From NCBI GenBank assembly GCA_963921505.1, contig OY997384.1:1-64000 (forward strand): a DNA stretch of 64,000 bases. Reading direction: 5' to 3'. This document shows positions 45,056 to 59,114 of this stretch, piece after piece. Position 1 is the first letter of the stretch, and every line of letters begins with the position of its first letter. The translations under genes and the position numbers were made by a program. The notes below the pieces were generated by a model. The model was not told the origin of the DNA. It saw nothing but the letters and a program-made list of their open reading frames with translations, and made no database searches. The stretch is from Phakellia ventilabrum (taxonomy: Eukaryota > Porifera > Demospongiae > Axinellida > Axinellidae).

Positions 45056-48050
45056 TCCAAACCTCGAACTTTGTTCGAACTCCTCCATTTCCGATTCCAA
45101 GCCTCGAACTTGGTTCGAACTCCTCCATTTCCGATTCCAAACCTCGTACTTTGCTCAAACTCTTCCATTTCCGATTCCAAGCATCGGAACTTGGCTCGAA
45201 CTCCTCCATTTCCGATTCCAAGCAAAGAACTTTGTTTGAACTCCTACATTCCCGATTCCAAGCTTCGAACTTCCATTCCCGATTCCATGCATCGCAATTT
45301 GACTCGAACTCGTTCATTTCCGATTCCAAGCCTTGAACTTTGCTCGAACTTTTCCATTCCCGATTTCTAGGGTCGGAACTGGGCTCAAACTCCACCATTT
45401 CCGATTCCAAGCTTCCAACTTGGCTCGAACTCTTCCATTTCCGATTCCAAGCTTCGAAATTGGCTCGAACTCCTCCATTTCCGATTCCAAGCAACGAACT
45501 TGGTTTGAACTCCTACATTCCCAATTCCAAGCCTCGAACTTCCATTCCCGATTCCAAGCATCGGAATTTGACTCGAACTCGTTCATTTCCGATTCCAAGC
45601 CTTGAACTTTGCTCGAACTCTTCCATTCCCGATTCCCAGCATCGGAACTGTGCTCGAACTCCTCCATTTCCGATTGCAAGCATCGAACTTGGCTCGAACT
45701 CTTCCATTCCCAATTCCAAGAGTCGGAACTTGGCTCGATCTCCTCCATTTCCATTTCCAATCCTCGAACTTGGCTCGAACTTTTCCATTCCCGATTCCAA
45801 GCGTCGGAACGGGGCTCGAACTCCTCCATTCCCGATTCCAAGCTTCGGAATTTGACTCGAACTTCTCCATTCCCGATTCCAAGCCTCGAACTTAGCTCGA
45901 AATCCTCCATTTCCAATTCCAAGAATCGCAACTTGGCTCGATCTCCTCAATTTCCGAATCCAAGCCTCGAACTGGGCTCGAACTCCTCCATTCCCGATTC
46001 CAAGCCTCGAACTCCTCCATTCCCGATTCCAAGAGTCGGAATCGGGCTCGAACTCCTCCATTCCCGATTCCAAGAGTCGGAATCGGGCTCGAACTCCTCC
46101 ATTTCCGATTCCAAGCAACGAACTTGGTTTGAACTCCTACATTCCCGATTCCAAGCCTCGAACTTCCATTCCCGATTCCAAGCATCGGAATTTGACTCGA
46201 ACTCGTTCATTTCCAATTCCAAGCCTTGAACTTTGCTCGAACTCTTCCATTCCCGATTCCCAGCGTCGGAACTGGGCTCGAACTCCTCCATTTCCAATTC
46301 CAAGCCTCGAACTTGGCTCGAACTCTTCCATTCCCAATTCCAAGAGTCGGAACTTGGCTCGATCTCCTCCATTTCCATTTCCAATCTTCGAACTTATCTC
46401 GAACTTTTCCATTCCCGATTCCAAGCATCGGAACTGGGCTCGAACTCCTCCATTTCCGATTCCAAGCATCGAACTTGGCTCGAACTCCTCCATTCCCGAT
46501 TCTAAGCATCGAAATTGTCTCGAACTCTTCCATTCACGATTCCAAGCATCGGAACTTGGCTTGAACTCCTCCATTTCCGATTCCAAACCTTGAACTTGGC
46601 TTGAACTCATCCATTCCCAATTCCAAGTGTCGGAACTTGACTCGAACTCCTCCATTTCCGATTACAAACCTCGAACTTGGCTCGAACTCTTCCATTCCCG
46701 ATTCCAAGTGTCGGAAGTTGGCTCGAACTCCTCCATTTCCGATTCCAAACCTCGTACTTGGCTCAAACTCTTCCATTGCCGATTCCAAGCATCGGAACTT
46801 GGCTCGAACTCCTACATTTCCGATTCCAAGCCTTGAACTAGGGTCGAACACCTTTATTCCCGATTCCAAGCATCGGAATTTGACTCGAACTCCTCCATTT
46901 CCGATTCCAAGCTTCGAACTTGGCTCGAACTCCTCCATTTCTAATTCCAAGCATCGGAACTTGTCTCGAACTCCTCAATTTCCGATTCAAAGCCTCGAAC
47001 TGAGCTCAAACTCCTCCATTTCCGATTCTAATCCTCTAACTTGTCTCAAACTCCTTAATTCCCGATTTCAAGCCTCGAACTTGGCTCGAACTCTTCCATT
47101 CCCGATTCCAAGCGTTGGAACTTGGCTCGAACTCCTCCATTTCAGATTCCAAGCCTCAAACTTGTCTCGAACTCCTCCATTCCCGATTCCAAGCCTCGAA
47201 CTTGTATCTAACTCTTCTATTCCCGATTCCAAGCGTCGTAACTTGTGTCGAACTCCTCCATTTCCGATTCCGAGCGTCCGAACTTGGCTCAAACTCCTCC
47301 ATTCCGGATTCCATGCCTCGGACTGAGCTCAAACTCCTCCATTTCCGATTCCAAGCGTCGGAACTTGACTCGAACTCCTTCATTTCCAATTCCAAGCCTC
47401 GAACTTGGCTCGAACTCATCAATTTCCGATTCCAAACCTCTAACTTGGCTAGAACTCTTCCATTCCCGATTCCAAGCGTCGGAATTTGACTCGAACTCCT
47501 ACATTTCCAATTTCAAACATCAAACTTGGCTGGAACTCTTCCATTTCCGATTCCAAGTGTCGGAACATTGTTCGAACTCCTCCATTTCCAATTCCAAACC
47601 TCGAACTTGGCACGAACTCTTCCATTTCCGATTCCAAGTGTCTGAACTTTGCTCGAACTCCTCCATTTCCAATTCCAAACCTCGAACTTTGCTCGAACTT
47701 TTTCATTTCCGATTCCAAGCGTCGGAACTTGGCTCGAACTCCTCCATTTCCGATTCCAAACATCGAACTTGGCTGGAACTCTTCCATTTCCGATTCCAAG
47801 CTTCGAACTTGACTCGAACTCTTCTATTCCCGATTCCAAACATCGGAACTTAGCTCGAACTCCTCCATTTCCGATTCCAAGCATCGAACTATGGCTGGAA
47901 CTCTTCCATTTCCAATTCCAAGCTTCGAACTTGACTCGAACTCTTCTATTCCCGATTCCAAACATCGGAACTTAGCTCGAACTCCTCCATTTCCGATTCC
48001 AAGCATCGAACTATGGCTGGAACTCCTCCATTTCCGATTCCTTCGAACTT
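44930..48050 (-). repeat. 40/41-bp minisatellite, diverged block
   Basis: Same unit and orientation as 27764-37102 but with more variation between monomers, irregular lengths and few long identical higher-order repeats. It lies next to the single-copy region and looks like the older edge of the array. Confidence 0.9.
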
Positions 48051-51000
48051 GGCTCAACTCTTCTATTCCCGATTCCAAGCTTCGAACTTGCCTCGAACTC
48101 TTCCATTCCCGATTCCAAGCGTCGGAACTTGGCTCGACATCCTCCATTTCCGATTCCAAGCATCGAACTTAGCTGGAACTATTCTATTGCCGATTCCAAG
48201 CTTCGAACTTGCCTAGAACTCTTCCATTCCCGATTTCAAGTGTCTGAAACTTGGCTCGACACCTTCATTTCCGATTCCAAGCTTCGAACTATGCTCGAAC
48301 TCCGCCATTCCTGATTCAATGAGACGGAACTTGGCTCTAACTCCTCCATTCCCGATTCCAAGCTTCGAACTTGCCTCGAACTCTTCCATTCCCGATTCCA
48401 AGCGTCGGAACTTGGCTCGACATCTTCATTTACGATTCCAAGCTTCGAACTATGCTCGAACTCCGCCATTCCCGATTCCACGCTTCGGAACTTGGCACTA
48501 ACTCATCCATTCCCGATTCCAAGCTTCGAACTTGCCTCGAACTCTTCCATTCCCGATTCCAAGCGTCGAAACTTGGCTCGACATCCTCCATTTCCGATTC
48601 CAAGCATCGAACTTAGCTGGAACTCTTCCATTGCCGATTCCAAGCTTCGAACTTGCCTCGAACTCTTCCATTCCCGATTTCAAGCGTCGGAACTTGGCTC
48701 GACACCTTCATTTCCGATTCCAAGCTTCGAACTATACTCGAACTCCGCCATTCCCGATTCCATGTGTCGGAACTTGGCTCTAACGATTCCAAGCTTCGAA
48801 TTTGCATCGAACTCTTCCATTCCCGATTCCAAGCGTCGGAACTTGGCTCAACATCCTCCATTTCCGATTCCAAGCATCGAACTTAGCTGGTACTCTTCCA
48901 TTGCCGATTCCAAGATTCGAACTTGCCTAGAACTCTTCCATTCCAGATTTCAAGCATCTGGAACTTGGCTCGACACCTTCATTTCCGATTCCAAGCTTCG
49001 AACTATGCTCGAACTCCGCCATTCCTGATTCAATGAGTCGGAACTTGGCTCTAACTCCTCCATTCCCGATTCCAAGATTCGAACTTGCCTCGAACTCTTC
49101 CATTCCCGATTCCAAGCGTCGGAACTTGGCTCGACATCTTCATTTACGATTCCAAGCTTCGAACTATGCTCGAACTCCGCCATTCCCGATTCCACGTGTC
49201 GGAACTTGGCACTAACTCATCCATTCCCGATTCCAAGCTTCGAACTTGCCTCGAACTCTTCCATTCCCGATTCCAAGCGTCGAAACTTGGCTCGACATCC
49301 TCCATTTCCGATTCCAAGCATCGAACTTAGCTGGAACTCTTCCATTGCCGATTCCAAGCTTCGAACTTGCCTCGAACTCTTCCATTCCCGATTTCAAGTG
49401 TCGGAACTTGGCTCGACACCTTCATTTCCGATTCCAAGCTTCGAACTATACTCGAACTCCGCCATTCCCGATTCCATGTGTCGGAACTTGGCTCTAAAGA
49501 TTCCAAGCTTCGAATTTGCATCGAACTCTTCCATTCCCGATTCCAAGCGTCGGAACTTGGCTCAACATCCTCCATTTCCGATTCCAAGCATCGAACTTAG
49601 CTGGAACTCTTCCATTGCCGATTTCAAGCTTCAAACTTGCCTAGAACTCTTCCATTCCCGATTCCAAGCGTCGAAACTTGGCTCGACATCTTCATTTCCG
49701 ATTCCAAGCTTCGAACTATGCTCGAACTCCGCCATTCCCCGATTCCACGTGTCGGAACTTGGCACTAACTCATCCATTCCCGATTCCAAGCTTCGAACTT
49801 GCCTCGAACTCTTCCATTCCCGATTGCAAGCGTCGGAACTTGGCTCGAACTCCTCCATTCCCGATTCCAAGCTTCGAACTTGCCTCGAACTCTTCCATTC
49901 CCGATTTCAAGCGTCGGAACTTGGCTCGACATCTTCATTTCCGATTCCAAGCTTCGAACTATGCTCGAACTCCGCCATTCCCGATTCCATGTGTCGGAAC
50001 TTGGCGCTAACTCCTCCATTCCCGATTCCATGTGTCGGAACTTGGCTCTAACTCTTCAATTGCCGATTCCAAGCTTCGAACTTGCCTCGAACTCTTCCAT
50101 TCCCGATTTCAAGCGTCGGAACTTGGCTCGACACCTTCATTTCCGATTCCAAGCTTCGAACTATACTCGAACTCCGCCATTCCCGATTCCATGTGTCGGA
50201 ACTTGGCTCTAACGATTCCAAGCTTCGAATTTGCATCGAACTCTTCCATTCCCGATTCCAAGCGTCGGAACTTGGCTCAACATCCTCCATTTCCGATTCC
50301 AAGCATCGAACTTAGCTGGTACTCTTCCATTGCCGATTCCAAGCTTCGAACTTGCCTAGAACTCTTCCATTCCAGATTTCAAGCATCTGGAACTTGGCTC
50401 GACACCTTCATTTCCGATTCCAAGCTTCGAACTATGCTCGAACTCCGCCATTCCTGATTCCAATGAGTCGGAACTTGGCTCTAACTCCTCCATTCCCGAT
50501 TCCAAGATTCGAACTTGCCTCGAACTCTTCCATTCCCGATTCCAAGCGTCGGAACTTGGCTCGACATCTTCATTTACGATTCCAAGCTTCGAACTATGCT
50601 CGAACTCCGCCATTCCCGATTCCACGTGTCGGAACTTGGCACTAACTCATCCATTCCCGATTCCAAGCTTCGAACTTGCCTCGAACTCTTCCATTCCCGA
50701 TTCCAAGCGTCGAAACTTGGCTCGACATCCTCCATTTCCGATTCCAAGCATCGAACTTAGCTGGAACTCTTCCATTGCCGATTCCAAGCTTCGAACTTGC
50801 CTCGAACTCTTCCATTCCCGATTTCAAGCGTCGGAACTTGGCTCGACACCTTCATTTCCGATTCCAAGCTTCGAACTATACTCGAACTCCGCCATTCCCG
50901 ATTCCATGTGTCGGAACTTGGCTCTAAAGATTCCAAGCTTCGAATTTGCATCGAACTCTTCCATTCCCGATTCCAAGCGTCGGAACTTGGCTCAACATCC

Positions 51001-52176
51001 TCCATTTCCGATTCCAAGCATCGAACTTAGCTGGAACTCTTCCATTGCCGATTTCAAGCTTCAAACTTGCCTAGAACTCTTCCATTCCCGATTCCAAGCG
51101 TCGAAACTTGGCTCGACATCTTCATTTCCGATTCCAAGCTTCGAACTATGCTCGAACTCCGCCATTCCCCGATTCCACGTGTCGGAACTTGGCACTAACT
51201 CATCCATTCCCGATTCCAAGCTTCGAACTTGCCTCGAACTCTTCCATTCCCGATTGCAAGCGTCGGAACTTGGCTCTAACTCCTCCATTCCCGATTCCAA
51301 GCTTCGAACTTGCCTCGAACTCTTCCATTCCCGATTTCCAAGCGTCGGAACTTGGCTCGACATCTTCATTTCCGATTCCAAGCTTCGAACTATGCTCGAA
51401 CTCCGCCATTCCCGATTCCATGTGTCGGAACTTGGCGCTAACTCCTCCATTCCCGATTCCATGTGTCGGAACTTGGCTCTAACTCTTCCATTGCCGATTC
51501 CAAGCTTCGAACTTGCCTCGAACTCTTCCATTCCCGATTTCAAGCGTCGGAACTTGGCTCGACACCTTCATTTCCGATTCCAAGCTTCGAACTATACTCG
51601 AACTCCGCCATTCCCGATTCCATGTGTCGGAACTTGGCTCTAAAGATTCCAAGCTTCGAATTTGCATCGAACTCTTCCATTCCCGATTCCAAGCGTCGGA
51701 ACTTGGCTCAACATCCTCCATTTCCGATTCCAAGCATCGAACTTAGCTGGAACTCTTCCATTGCCGATTTCAAGCTTCAAACTTGCCTAGAACTCTTCCA
51801 TTCCCGATTCCAAGCGTCGAAACTTGGCTCGACATCTTCATTTCCGATTCCAAGCTTCGAACTATGCTCGAACTCCGCCATCCCCGGTTCCACGTGTCGG
51901 AACTTGGCACTAACTCATCCATTCCCGATTCCAAGCTTCGAACTTGCCTCGAACTCTTCCATTCCCGATTGCAAGCGTCGAAACTTGGCTCGAACTCCTC
52001 CATTCCCGATTCCAAGCTTCGAACTTGCCTCGAACTCTTCCATTCCCGATTTCAAGCGTCGGAACTTGGCTCGACATCTTCATTTCCGATTCCAAGCTTC
52101 GAACTATGCTCGAACTCCGCCATTCCCGATTCCATGTGTCGGAACTTGGCGCTAACTCCTCCATTCCCGATTCCAT
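48051..52176 (-). repeat. 40/41-bp minisatellite, higher-order repeat block
   Basis: Large, nearly identical blocks recur at about 714-717 bp and 1431 bp (matching segments at 48532, 49246 and 50676; also 50082 and 51513). Monomer types match those at 27764-32000, but the higher-order period differs from the 443 bp seen there. Confidence 0.9.
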
Positions 52177-55100
52177 GTGTCGGAACTTGGCTCTAACTCC
52201 TCCATTCCCGATTCCAAGATTCGAACTTGCCTCGAACTCTTCCATTCCCGATTCCAAGCGTCGGAACTTGGCTCGACATCCTCCATTTCCGATTCCAAGA
52301 CTCGAACTTACCTGGAACTCTTCCATTGCCGATTCCAAGTGTCGGAACTACGCTCGAACTCCGCAATTTCCGATTCCAAGCTTCGAACTTGTCTCGAACT
52401 CCTCCATTCCCGATTCTAAGCCTCGAACTTTCCTAGAACTCTTCCATTTCCGATTCCAAGCTTCGGAACTTTGCTCTAACTCCTCCATTCCCGATTCCAA
52501 GCTTTGATCTTGCATCGAACTCTTACATTCCCGATTCCAAGCGTCGGAACTTGGCTCTAATTTCTCCATTCCCGATTCCAAGCTTCGGAACTTGTCTCGA
52601 ACTCCTCCATTCCCGATTCTAAGCCTCGAACTTTCCTCGAACTCTTCCATTTCCGATTCCAAGCTTCGGAAATTTGCTCTAACTCCTCCATTCCCGATTC
52701 CAAGCTTTGATCTTGCATCGAACACTTACATTCCCGATTCCAAGCGTCAGAACTTGGCTCTAATTTCTCCATTCCCGATTCCAAGCTTCGGAACTTGGCT
52801 CGAACTCCTCTATTCCCGATTCCAAGCATCAAACTTGGATGGAACTCTTCCATTGCCGATTCCAAGTATCGGAACTAGGCTCGAACTCCGCCATTTCCGA
52901 TTCCAAGCCTCGAACTTGGCTCGAACTCCTCCATTCCCGATTTCAAGCATCGGAATTTGACTCAAACTCCTCCATTTCCGATTCCAAGATTCGAACTTGT
53001 CTCGAACTCCTCCATTCCCGATTCAAAGCTTCGAACTTTCTTCGAAATCTTCCATTCCCGATTCCAAGTGTCGGAACTTGGCTCGAACTCCTCCTTACCC
53101 GATTCCAAGATTCGAACTTGCCTCAAACTCTTCCATTCCCGATTCCAAGCGTCGTAATTTGACTCAAACTCCTCCATTTCCGATTCCAAGCTTCGAACTT
53201 GGCTCGAACTCCGCCATTCCCGATTCCAAGTGTCGGAACTTGGCTGGAACTCCTCCATTTCCGATTCCATGCTTCGAACTTGGCTCGAACTCCTCCATTC
53301 CCGATTCCAAGTGTCGGAACTTGGCTCGAACTCCTACATTTCCGATGGATGAGCATCGAACTTGGTTCGAACTCCTCCATTCCCGATTCCAAGCGTCGAA
53401 CTTTCTTCGAAATCTTCCATTCCCGATACCAAGTGTCGGAACTTGGCTCGAACTCCTCCATTACCCGATTCCAAGATTCGAACTTGCTTCAAACTCTTCC
53501 ATTCCCGATTCCAAGTGTCGTACCTTGGCTCGAACTCCTCCCTTCCCGATTCCAAGCGTCGAACTTGGCTCGAAACTCTTCCATTCCCGATTCCAAGCTT
53601 CGAACTTTCCTCAAACTCTTCCGTTCCCGATTCCAAGCTTCGGAACTTGGCTTGAACTTCTCCATTCCCGATTCCAAGCTTCGAACTTGCCTCGAACTCT
53701 TCCATTCCCGATTCCAAGCTTCGGAACTTGGCTCGAACTCCTCCATTCCCGATTCCAAGCATCGAACTTTGCTGGAACTCTTCCATTGCCGATTCCAAGT
53801 ATCGGAACTAGGCTCGAACTCCGCCATTTCCGATTCCAAGTGTCGGAACTTGGCTCTAACTCTTCCATTCCCGATTCCAAGCTTCGGAACTTGGCTCGAA
53901 CTCCTCCATTCCCCATTCCAAGCTTCGAACTTGCCTCGAACTCTTCCATTCCCGATTTCAAGAGTCGGAACTTTGCTCGAACACCTTCATTTCCGATTCC
54001 AAGCTTCGAACTATGCTCGAACCCTGCTATTCCCGATTCCATGTATCGGAACTTGGCTCTAACTCATCGATTACCGATTCCAATCTTTGAACTTGCTTCG
54101 AACTCTTCCATTACCGATTCCAAGCGTTGGAACTTGGCACGACATTCTCCATTTCCGATTCCAAGCATCGAACTTAGCTGGAACTCTTCCAATACCGATT
54201 CCAAGTGTCGGAACTATGCTCGAAATCCGCTATTTCCGATTCCAAGCCTCGAACTTGTCTCGAACTCCTCCATTCCCGATTCTAAGCATCGAACTTTCCT
54301 CGAACTCTTCCATTCCCGATTTCAAGCGTCGGAACTTTGCTCGAACTCCTCCATTCCCGATTCCAAGCTTTAATCTTGCCTCGAACTCTTCCATTACCGA
54401 TTCAAAGCGTCGGAACTTGGCTCGAACTTCTCAATTCCCGATTCCAAGCTTCGAACTTGCCTAGATCTCTTCCATTCCCGATTCCAAGCTTCGGAACTTG
54501 GCTCGAACTCCTCCATTCCCGATTCCAAGCTTCGAACTTGCTTCGAACTCTTGCATTCCCTATTCCAAGTGTCGGAACTTGGCTCGACCTCCTCCATTTC
54601 CGATTCCTAGCCTCGAACTTTGCTCGCTCTTCCATTCCCGATTTCAAGAGTCTGAAATTGGCTCGAACTCCTCCATTCCCGATTCCATGCTTTGAACTTG
54701 TCTCGAACTCTTCCATTCCCGATTCAAAGCATCGGAATTTGACTCAAACTCCTCCATTTTCGATTCCAAGCTTCGAACTTGGCTCGAACTCTACCATTCC
54801 CAATTCCAAGTGTCGGAACTTGGCTTGAACTCCTCCATTTCCGACTGCAAGCCTTGAACTTGGCTCGAACTCGTCCATATCCGAATCCAAGAGTCGGAAA
54901 TTGGTTCGAACTCCTCCATTTCCGATTCCAAGTCTCGAACTTGGCTCGAACTCCTCCATTCCCGATTCCAAGCATCGAATTTTCTTTAGAATCTTCCAAT
55001 CCCGATTCCAAGAGTCGGAACTTGGCTCGAACTCTTCCATTCCCAATTCCTAGTTTCGGAACTTTGCTCGAACTCCGCCATTTCCGATTCCAAGCCTAGA

Positions 55101-57855
55101 ACTTGGCTCGAACTTCACCATTCCAGTTTCGAAGCTTCGAACTTTCCTCGAACTCTTCCATTCCCGATTCCTAGCGTAAGAACTTCGCTCGAACTCCTCC
55201 ATTCCCGATTCCAAGCTTTGCTCTTGCCTCGAACTCTTCCATTCCCGATTCCAAGCGTCGGAACTTGACTCGAACTCCTCCATTTCCGATTCCAAGCCTC
55301 GAATTTGGCTCGAACTCCTCCATTTCCGAATCCAAGTATCGGAACTTGGCTCGAACTCCTCCATTTCCGATTCCAAGCATCGAACTTGTCTCGAACTCTT
55401 TCATTCCAGATTCCAAGAGTCTGAAATTGGCTCGAACTCCTCCATTCCCGATTCCATGCTTTGAACTTGTCTCGAACTCTTCCATTCCCGATTCAAAGCA
55501 TCTGAATTTGACTCAAACTCCTCCATTTCCGATTCCAAGCTTCGAACTTGGCTCGAACTCCACCATTCCCAATTCCAAGTGTCGGAACTTGGCTTGAACT
55601 CCTCCATTTCCGACTCCAAGCATCGAACTTGGCTCGAACTCGTCCATATCCGAATCCAAGAGTCGGAACTTGGCTCGAACTCATCCATTTCCGATTCCAA
55701 GTCTCGAACTTGGCTCGAACTCCTCCATTCCCGATTCCAAGCATCGAACTTTCTTCAGAATCTTCCAATCCCGATTCCAAGGAACTTGGCTCGAACTCTT
55801 CCATTCCCAATTCCAAGTGTCGGAACTTTGCTCAAACTCCGCCATTTCCGATTCCAAGCCTAGAACTTGGCTCGAACTCCTCCATTCCAGTTTCGAAGCT
55901 CCGAACTTTCCTCGAACTCTTCCATTCCCGATTCCAAGCGTCAGAACTTCGCTCGAACTTCTCCATTCCCGATTCCAAGCTTTGCTCTTGCCTCGAACTC
56001 TTCCATTCCCGATTCCAAGCGTCGAAACTTGACTCGAACTTCTCCATTCCCGATTCTAAGCTTCGAACTTGCCTCAAACTCTTCCATTCCCGATTTCAAG
56101 CGTCGGAACTTCGCTCGAACACCTCCATTCCCGATTCCAAGCATCGAACTTTCTTCAGAATCTTCCAATCCCGATTCCAAGAGTCGGAACTTGGCTCGAA
56201 CTCTTCCATTCCCAATTCCAAGTGTAGGAACTTTGCTCGAACTCCGCCATTTCCGATTCCAAGCCTAGAACTTGGTTCGAACTCCTCCATTCCAGTTTCG
56301 AAGCTTCGAACTTTCCTCGAACTCTTCCATTCCCGATTCCAAGCGTCAGAACTTCGCTCGAACTCCTCCATTCCCGATTCCAAGCTTTGCTCTTGCCTTG
56401 AACTCTTCCATTCCCGATTCCAAGCGTCGGAACTTGACTCGAACTTGTTCATTCCCGATTCTAAGCTTCGAACTTGCCTCAAACTCTTCCATTCCCGATT
56501 TCAAGGGTCGGAACTTGGTTCAAACTCCTCCATTCCCGATTTCAAGCTTCGAACTTGTCTCTAACTCCTCCATTTCCGATTCCAATCATCGAACTTGGTT
56601 CAAACTCCTTCATTTCCGATTCCAAGCATCGAACTTGGCTCAAACTACGCCATTCCCGATTCCAAGTGTCGGAACTTGGCTTAAACTCATCCATTTCCGA
56701 TTCCAAGCGTCGAACTTGGCTCGAACTCCTCCATTTCCGAATTGAAGTGTTGGAACTTGGCTCGAATTCCTCCATTCCCGATCCCATGCATCGAACTTTC
56801 TTCAGAATCTTCCATTCCCGATTCCAAGTGTCGGAACTTGGCTCGAACTCATCCTTTCCCGATTCCAAGCGTCGGAACTTGGTTCAAACTCCTCCATTCC
56901 CGATTTCAAGCTTCGAACTTGTCTCGAACACCTCCATTTCCGATTCCAAGACTCGAACTTTGCTCGAACTCCTCCATACCCGATTCCAAACCTTGAACTT
57001 GGCTCGAACTATTCCATTTCCGATTCCAAGTTGGGAATTTGACTCAAACTCCTCCATTTCCGATTCCTAGCCGCGAACTTGTCTCGAACTCCTCCATTTC
57101 CGATTCCAAGCCTCAACCTTGGCTCGAACTCCTCCATTTCCGATTCCAAGTGCCGGAACTTGCCTCGAGCTCTTCCATTCCAGATTCCAAGCCTCGAACT
57201 TGGCTCGAACTCCTCCAAAGCCGATTCCAAGCTTCGAACTTCGCTCGAACTCCACCATTCCCGATTGCAAGTGTCGGAACGTGGCTCGAACGACTCCATT
57301 TCCGATTACAAGCCTCGAACTTGGCTCGACCTCCTCCATTTCCGATTCCAAGTGCTGGAACTTGGCTCGAACTCCTCCATTTCCGTTTCCAAGCCTCGAA
57401 CTTGGCTCGAACTCCTCCTTTCCCGATTCCAAGCATCGAACTTTCTTCGAACTCTTCCATTCCCGATTCCAAGCGACGGAACTTGGCTCGAACTTCTCCA
57501 TTTCCGATTCCAAGACTCGAACTTGGCTCGAACTCCGCCATTCCCGATTCCAAGTCTTGGAACTTGGCTTGAACTCCTCCATTTCCGATTCCAAGCCTCG
57601 AACTTGGCTCGAACTCCTCCATTTCCGAATCCAAATGTTGGAACTTGGCTCGAACTCCTCCATTTCCGATTCCAAGCCTCGAACTTGGCTCGAACTCCTC
57701 TATTCCCAATTCCAAGCCTCGAACCATCTTCGAAATCTTCCATTCCCGATTCCAATTTTCTGAACTTGGCTCGAACTCCTCCGTTCCCGATTACAAGTTT
57801 CGAACTTGCCTCGAACTATTCAATTCCCGATTCCAAAGGTCGGAATTTGACTCGA
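52177..57855 (-). repeat. 40/41-bp minisatellite, direct copy of 32008-37102
   Basis: Follows 32008-37102 monomer by monomer, with the offset growing from 20169 to 20753 through indels, including extra units near 57300-57760. It ends at the same CCATGG junction with satellite (57856). Confidence 0.9.
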
Positions 57856-59114
57856 CCATGGGTCGGAAGGGCAGACTAGGAAGTAATCAGTATAGTAGAC
57901 CCACCACTCAGACATAGCTCTCGGTCACAGCCTGCCCCTCCGAATCATGGGAATGAGGCGTGCCCTCTGCGGCACCTGTATTAAAATCCTATCCATACCG
58001 TCTAAGTTTCAACCCCATTCAATTAGCTCTAGTACAGGCAGGAACGCAGTTTTTACAATTTAGTCTTTTGCTAAGCGTTCCTTAACTTATTGGCTATTTT
58101 CTCGTCAGTTTCACTTAATCGGCGGTTAACTCTAAGATAGTTATTTCCGCTGTTCTACTTAGATACCTATAGAAGTGTACTATTACTGTATGTAGGCTCA
58201 CATTTGATTAAAAATTTCAAGAAACATATACTCTACTACCACCAGCCAATTAAAGAAAGGAATTCCGGGCCATAGGAAGTATCAGTATCATGGCTCCACC
58301 TGAAAGATATATCTCTTGGTCCCAGTTCGACCCTCCGACCCATGGGAATGAGGCCTGCCCACTGCGGCACCTGCATTAACTCTTTGCAAGCCATGGGCAC
58401 ATTTATGTGCCTATATAAAATAGAGAAAACTATGTACTTTATATTAACGCCTAATATAAAAAGCTCATATAAATTCACATAAGCCTTATGGATGTATTAA
58501 AACTTGGCTGGGAAGAGTTAATACCCTATCTATACAGTCTAAGTTTTAACCCAATTAAATTAGCTCTAGTACAGGTAGGAACGCAGTTATTACAATTTAG
58601 GTTTTTGCTAAGCGTTCCTCAACCTATTGGCTATACTGTTGTTAGTTTCACTTAATTAGTGGTTAAATCTAAGATAGTTATTTCCGCTGTTCGATTTAGA
58701 TACCTGTAGTACTGTACTATTACTGTATGTAGGCTCACACTTGATTAAAATAGCTCTAGAACCATATACTCTACTACCGCCTGCCAATTCAAAAAAGGAA
58801 TTCCGTGCATAGGAAGTAATCAGTATCGTGGCACCATCCCTCAGACATAGCTCTGGGTCCCAGTCTGCCCTTCCGACCCATGGGAATGGGGCATGCCCAC
58901 TGCGGCAACTGCATTAATATCCTATCCATACCGTCTAAGTTTCAACCGCATTAAATTAGCTCTAGTACAGGCAGGAACGCAGTTTTTGCAATTTAGTTTT
59001 TTGCTAAGCGTTCCCTAACCTATTGGCTATTTTTTCGTCAGTTTCACTTAATTGCCGGTTAACTCTAAGATAGTTATTTCCGCTGTTCTAGTTAGATACC
59101 TGTAGTGATGTACT
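57856..59114 (+). repeat. Satellite monomers, forward (third block)
   Basis: Direct copy of 37103-38344, offset 20753 rising to 20770 because 17 bp near 57999-58015 are retained here. Includes the third insertion-element copy. Confidence 0.9.
58376..58521 (+). mobile_element. 138-bp TTAA-flanked miniature inverted-repeat element, copy 3
   Basis: The element occupies 58380-58517 with flanking TTAA; same position in the monomer and apparently the same sequence as copies 1 and 2. Confidence 0.75.

Noticed and set aside
21270-57855. CRISPR-like regular short repeats
   Set aside because: The units are contiguous with no unique spacers, in eukaryotic DNA, with no cas genes.
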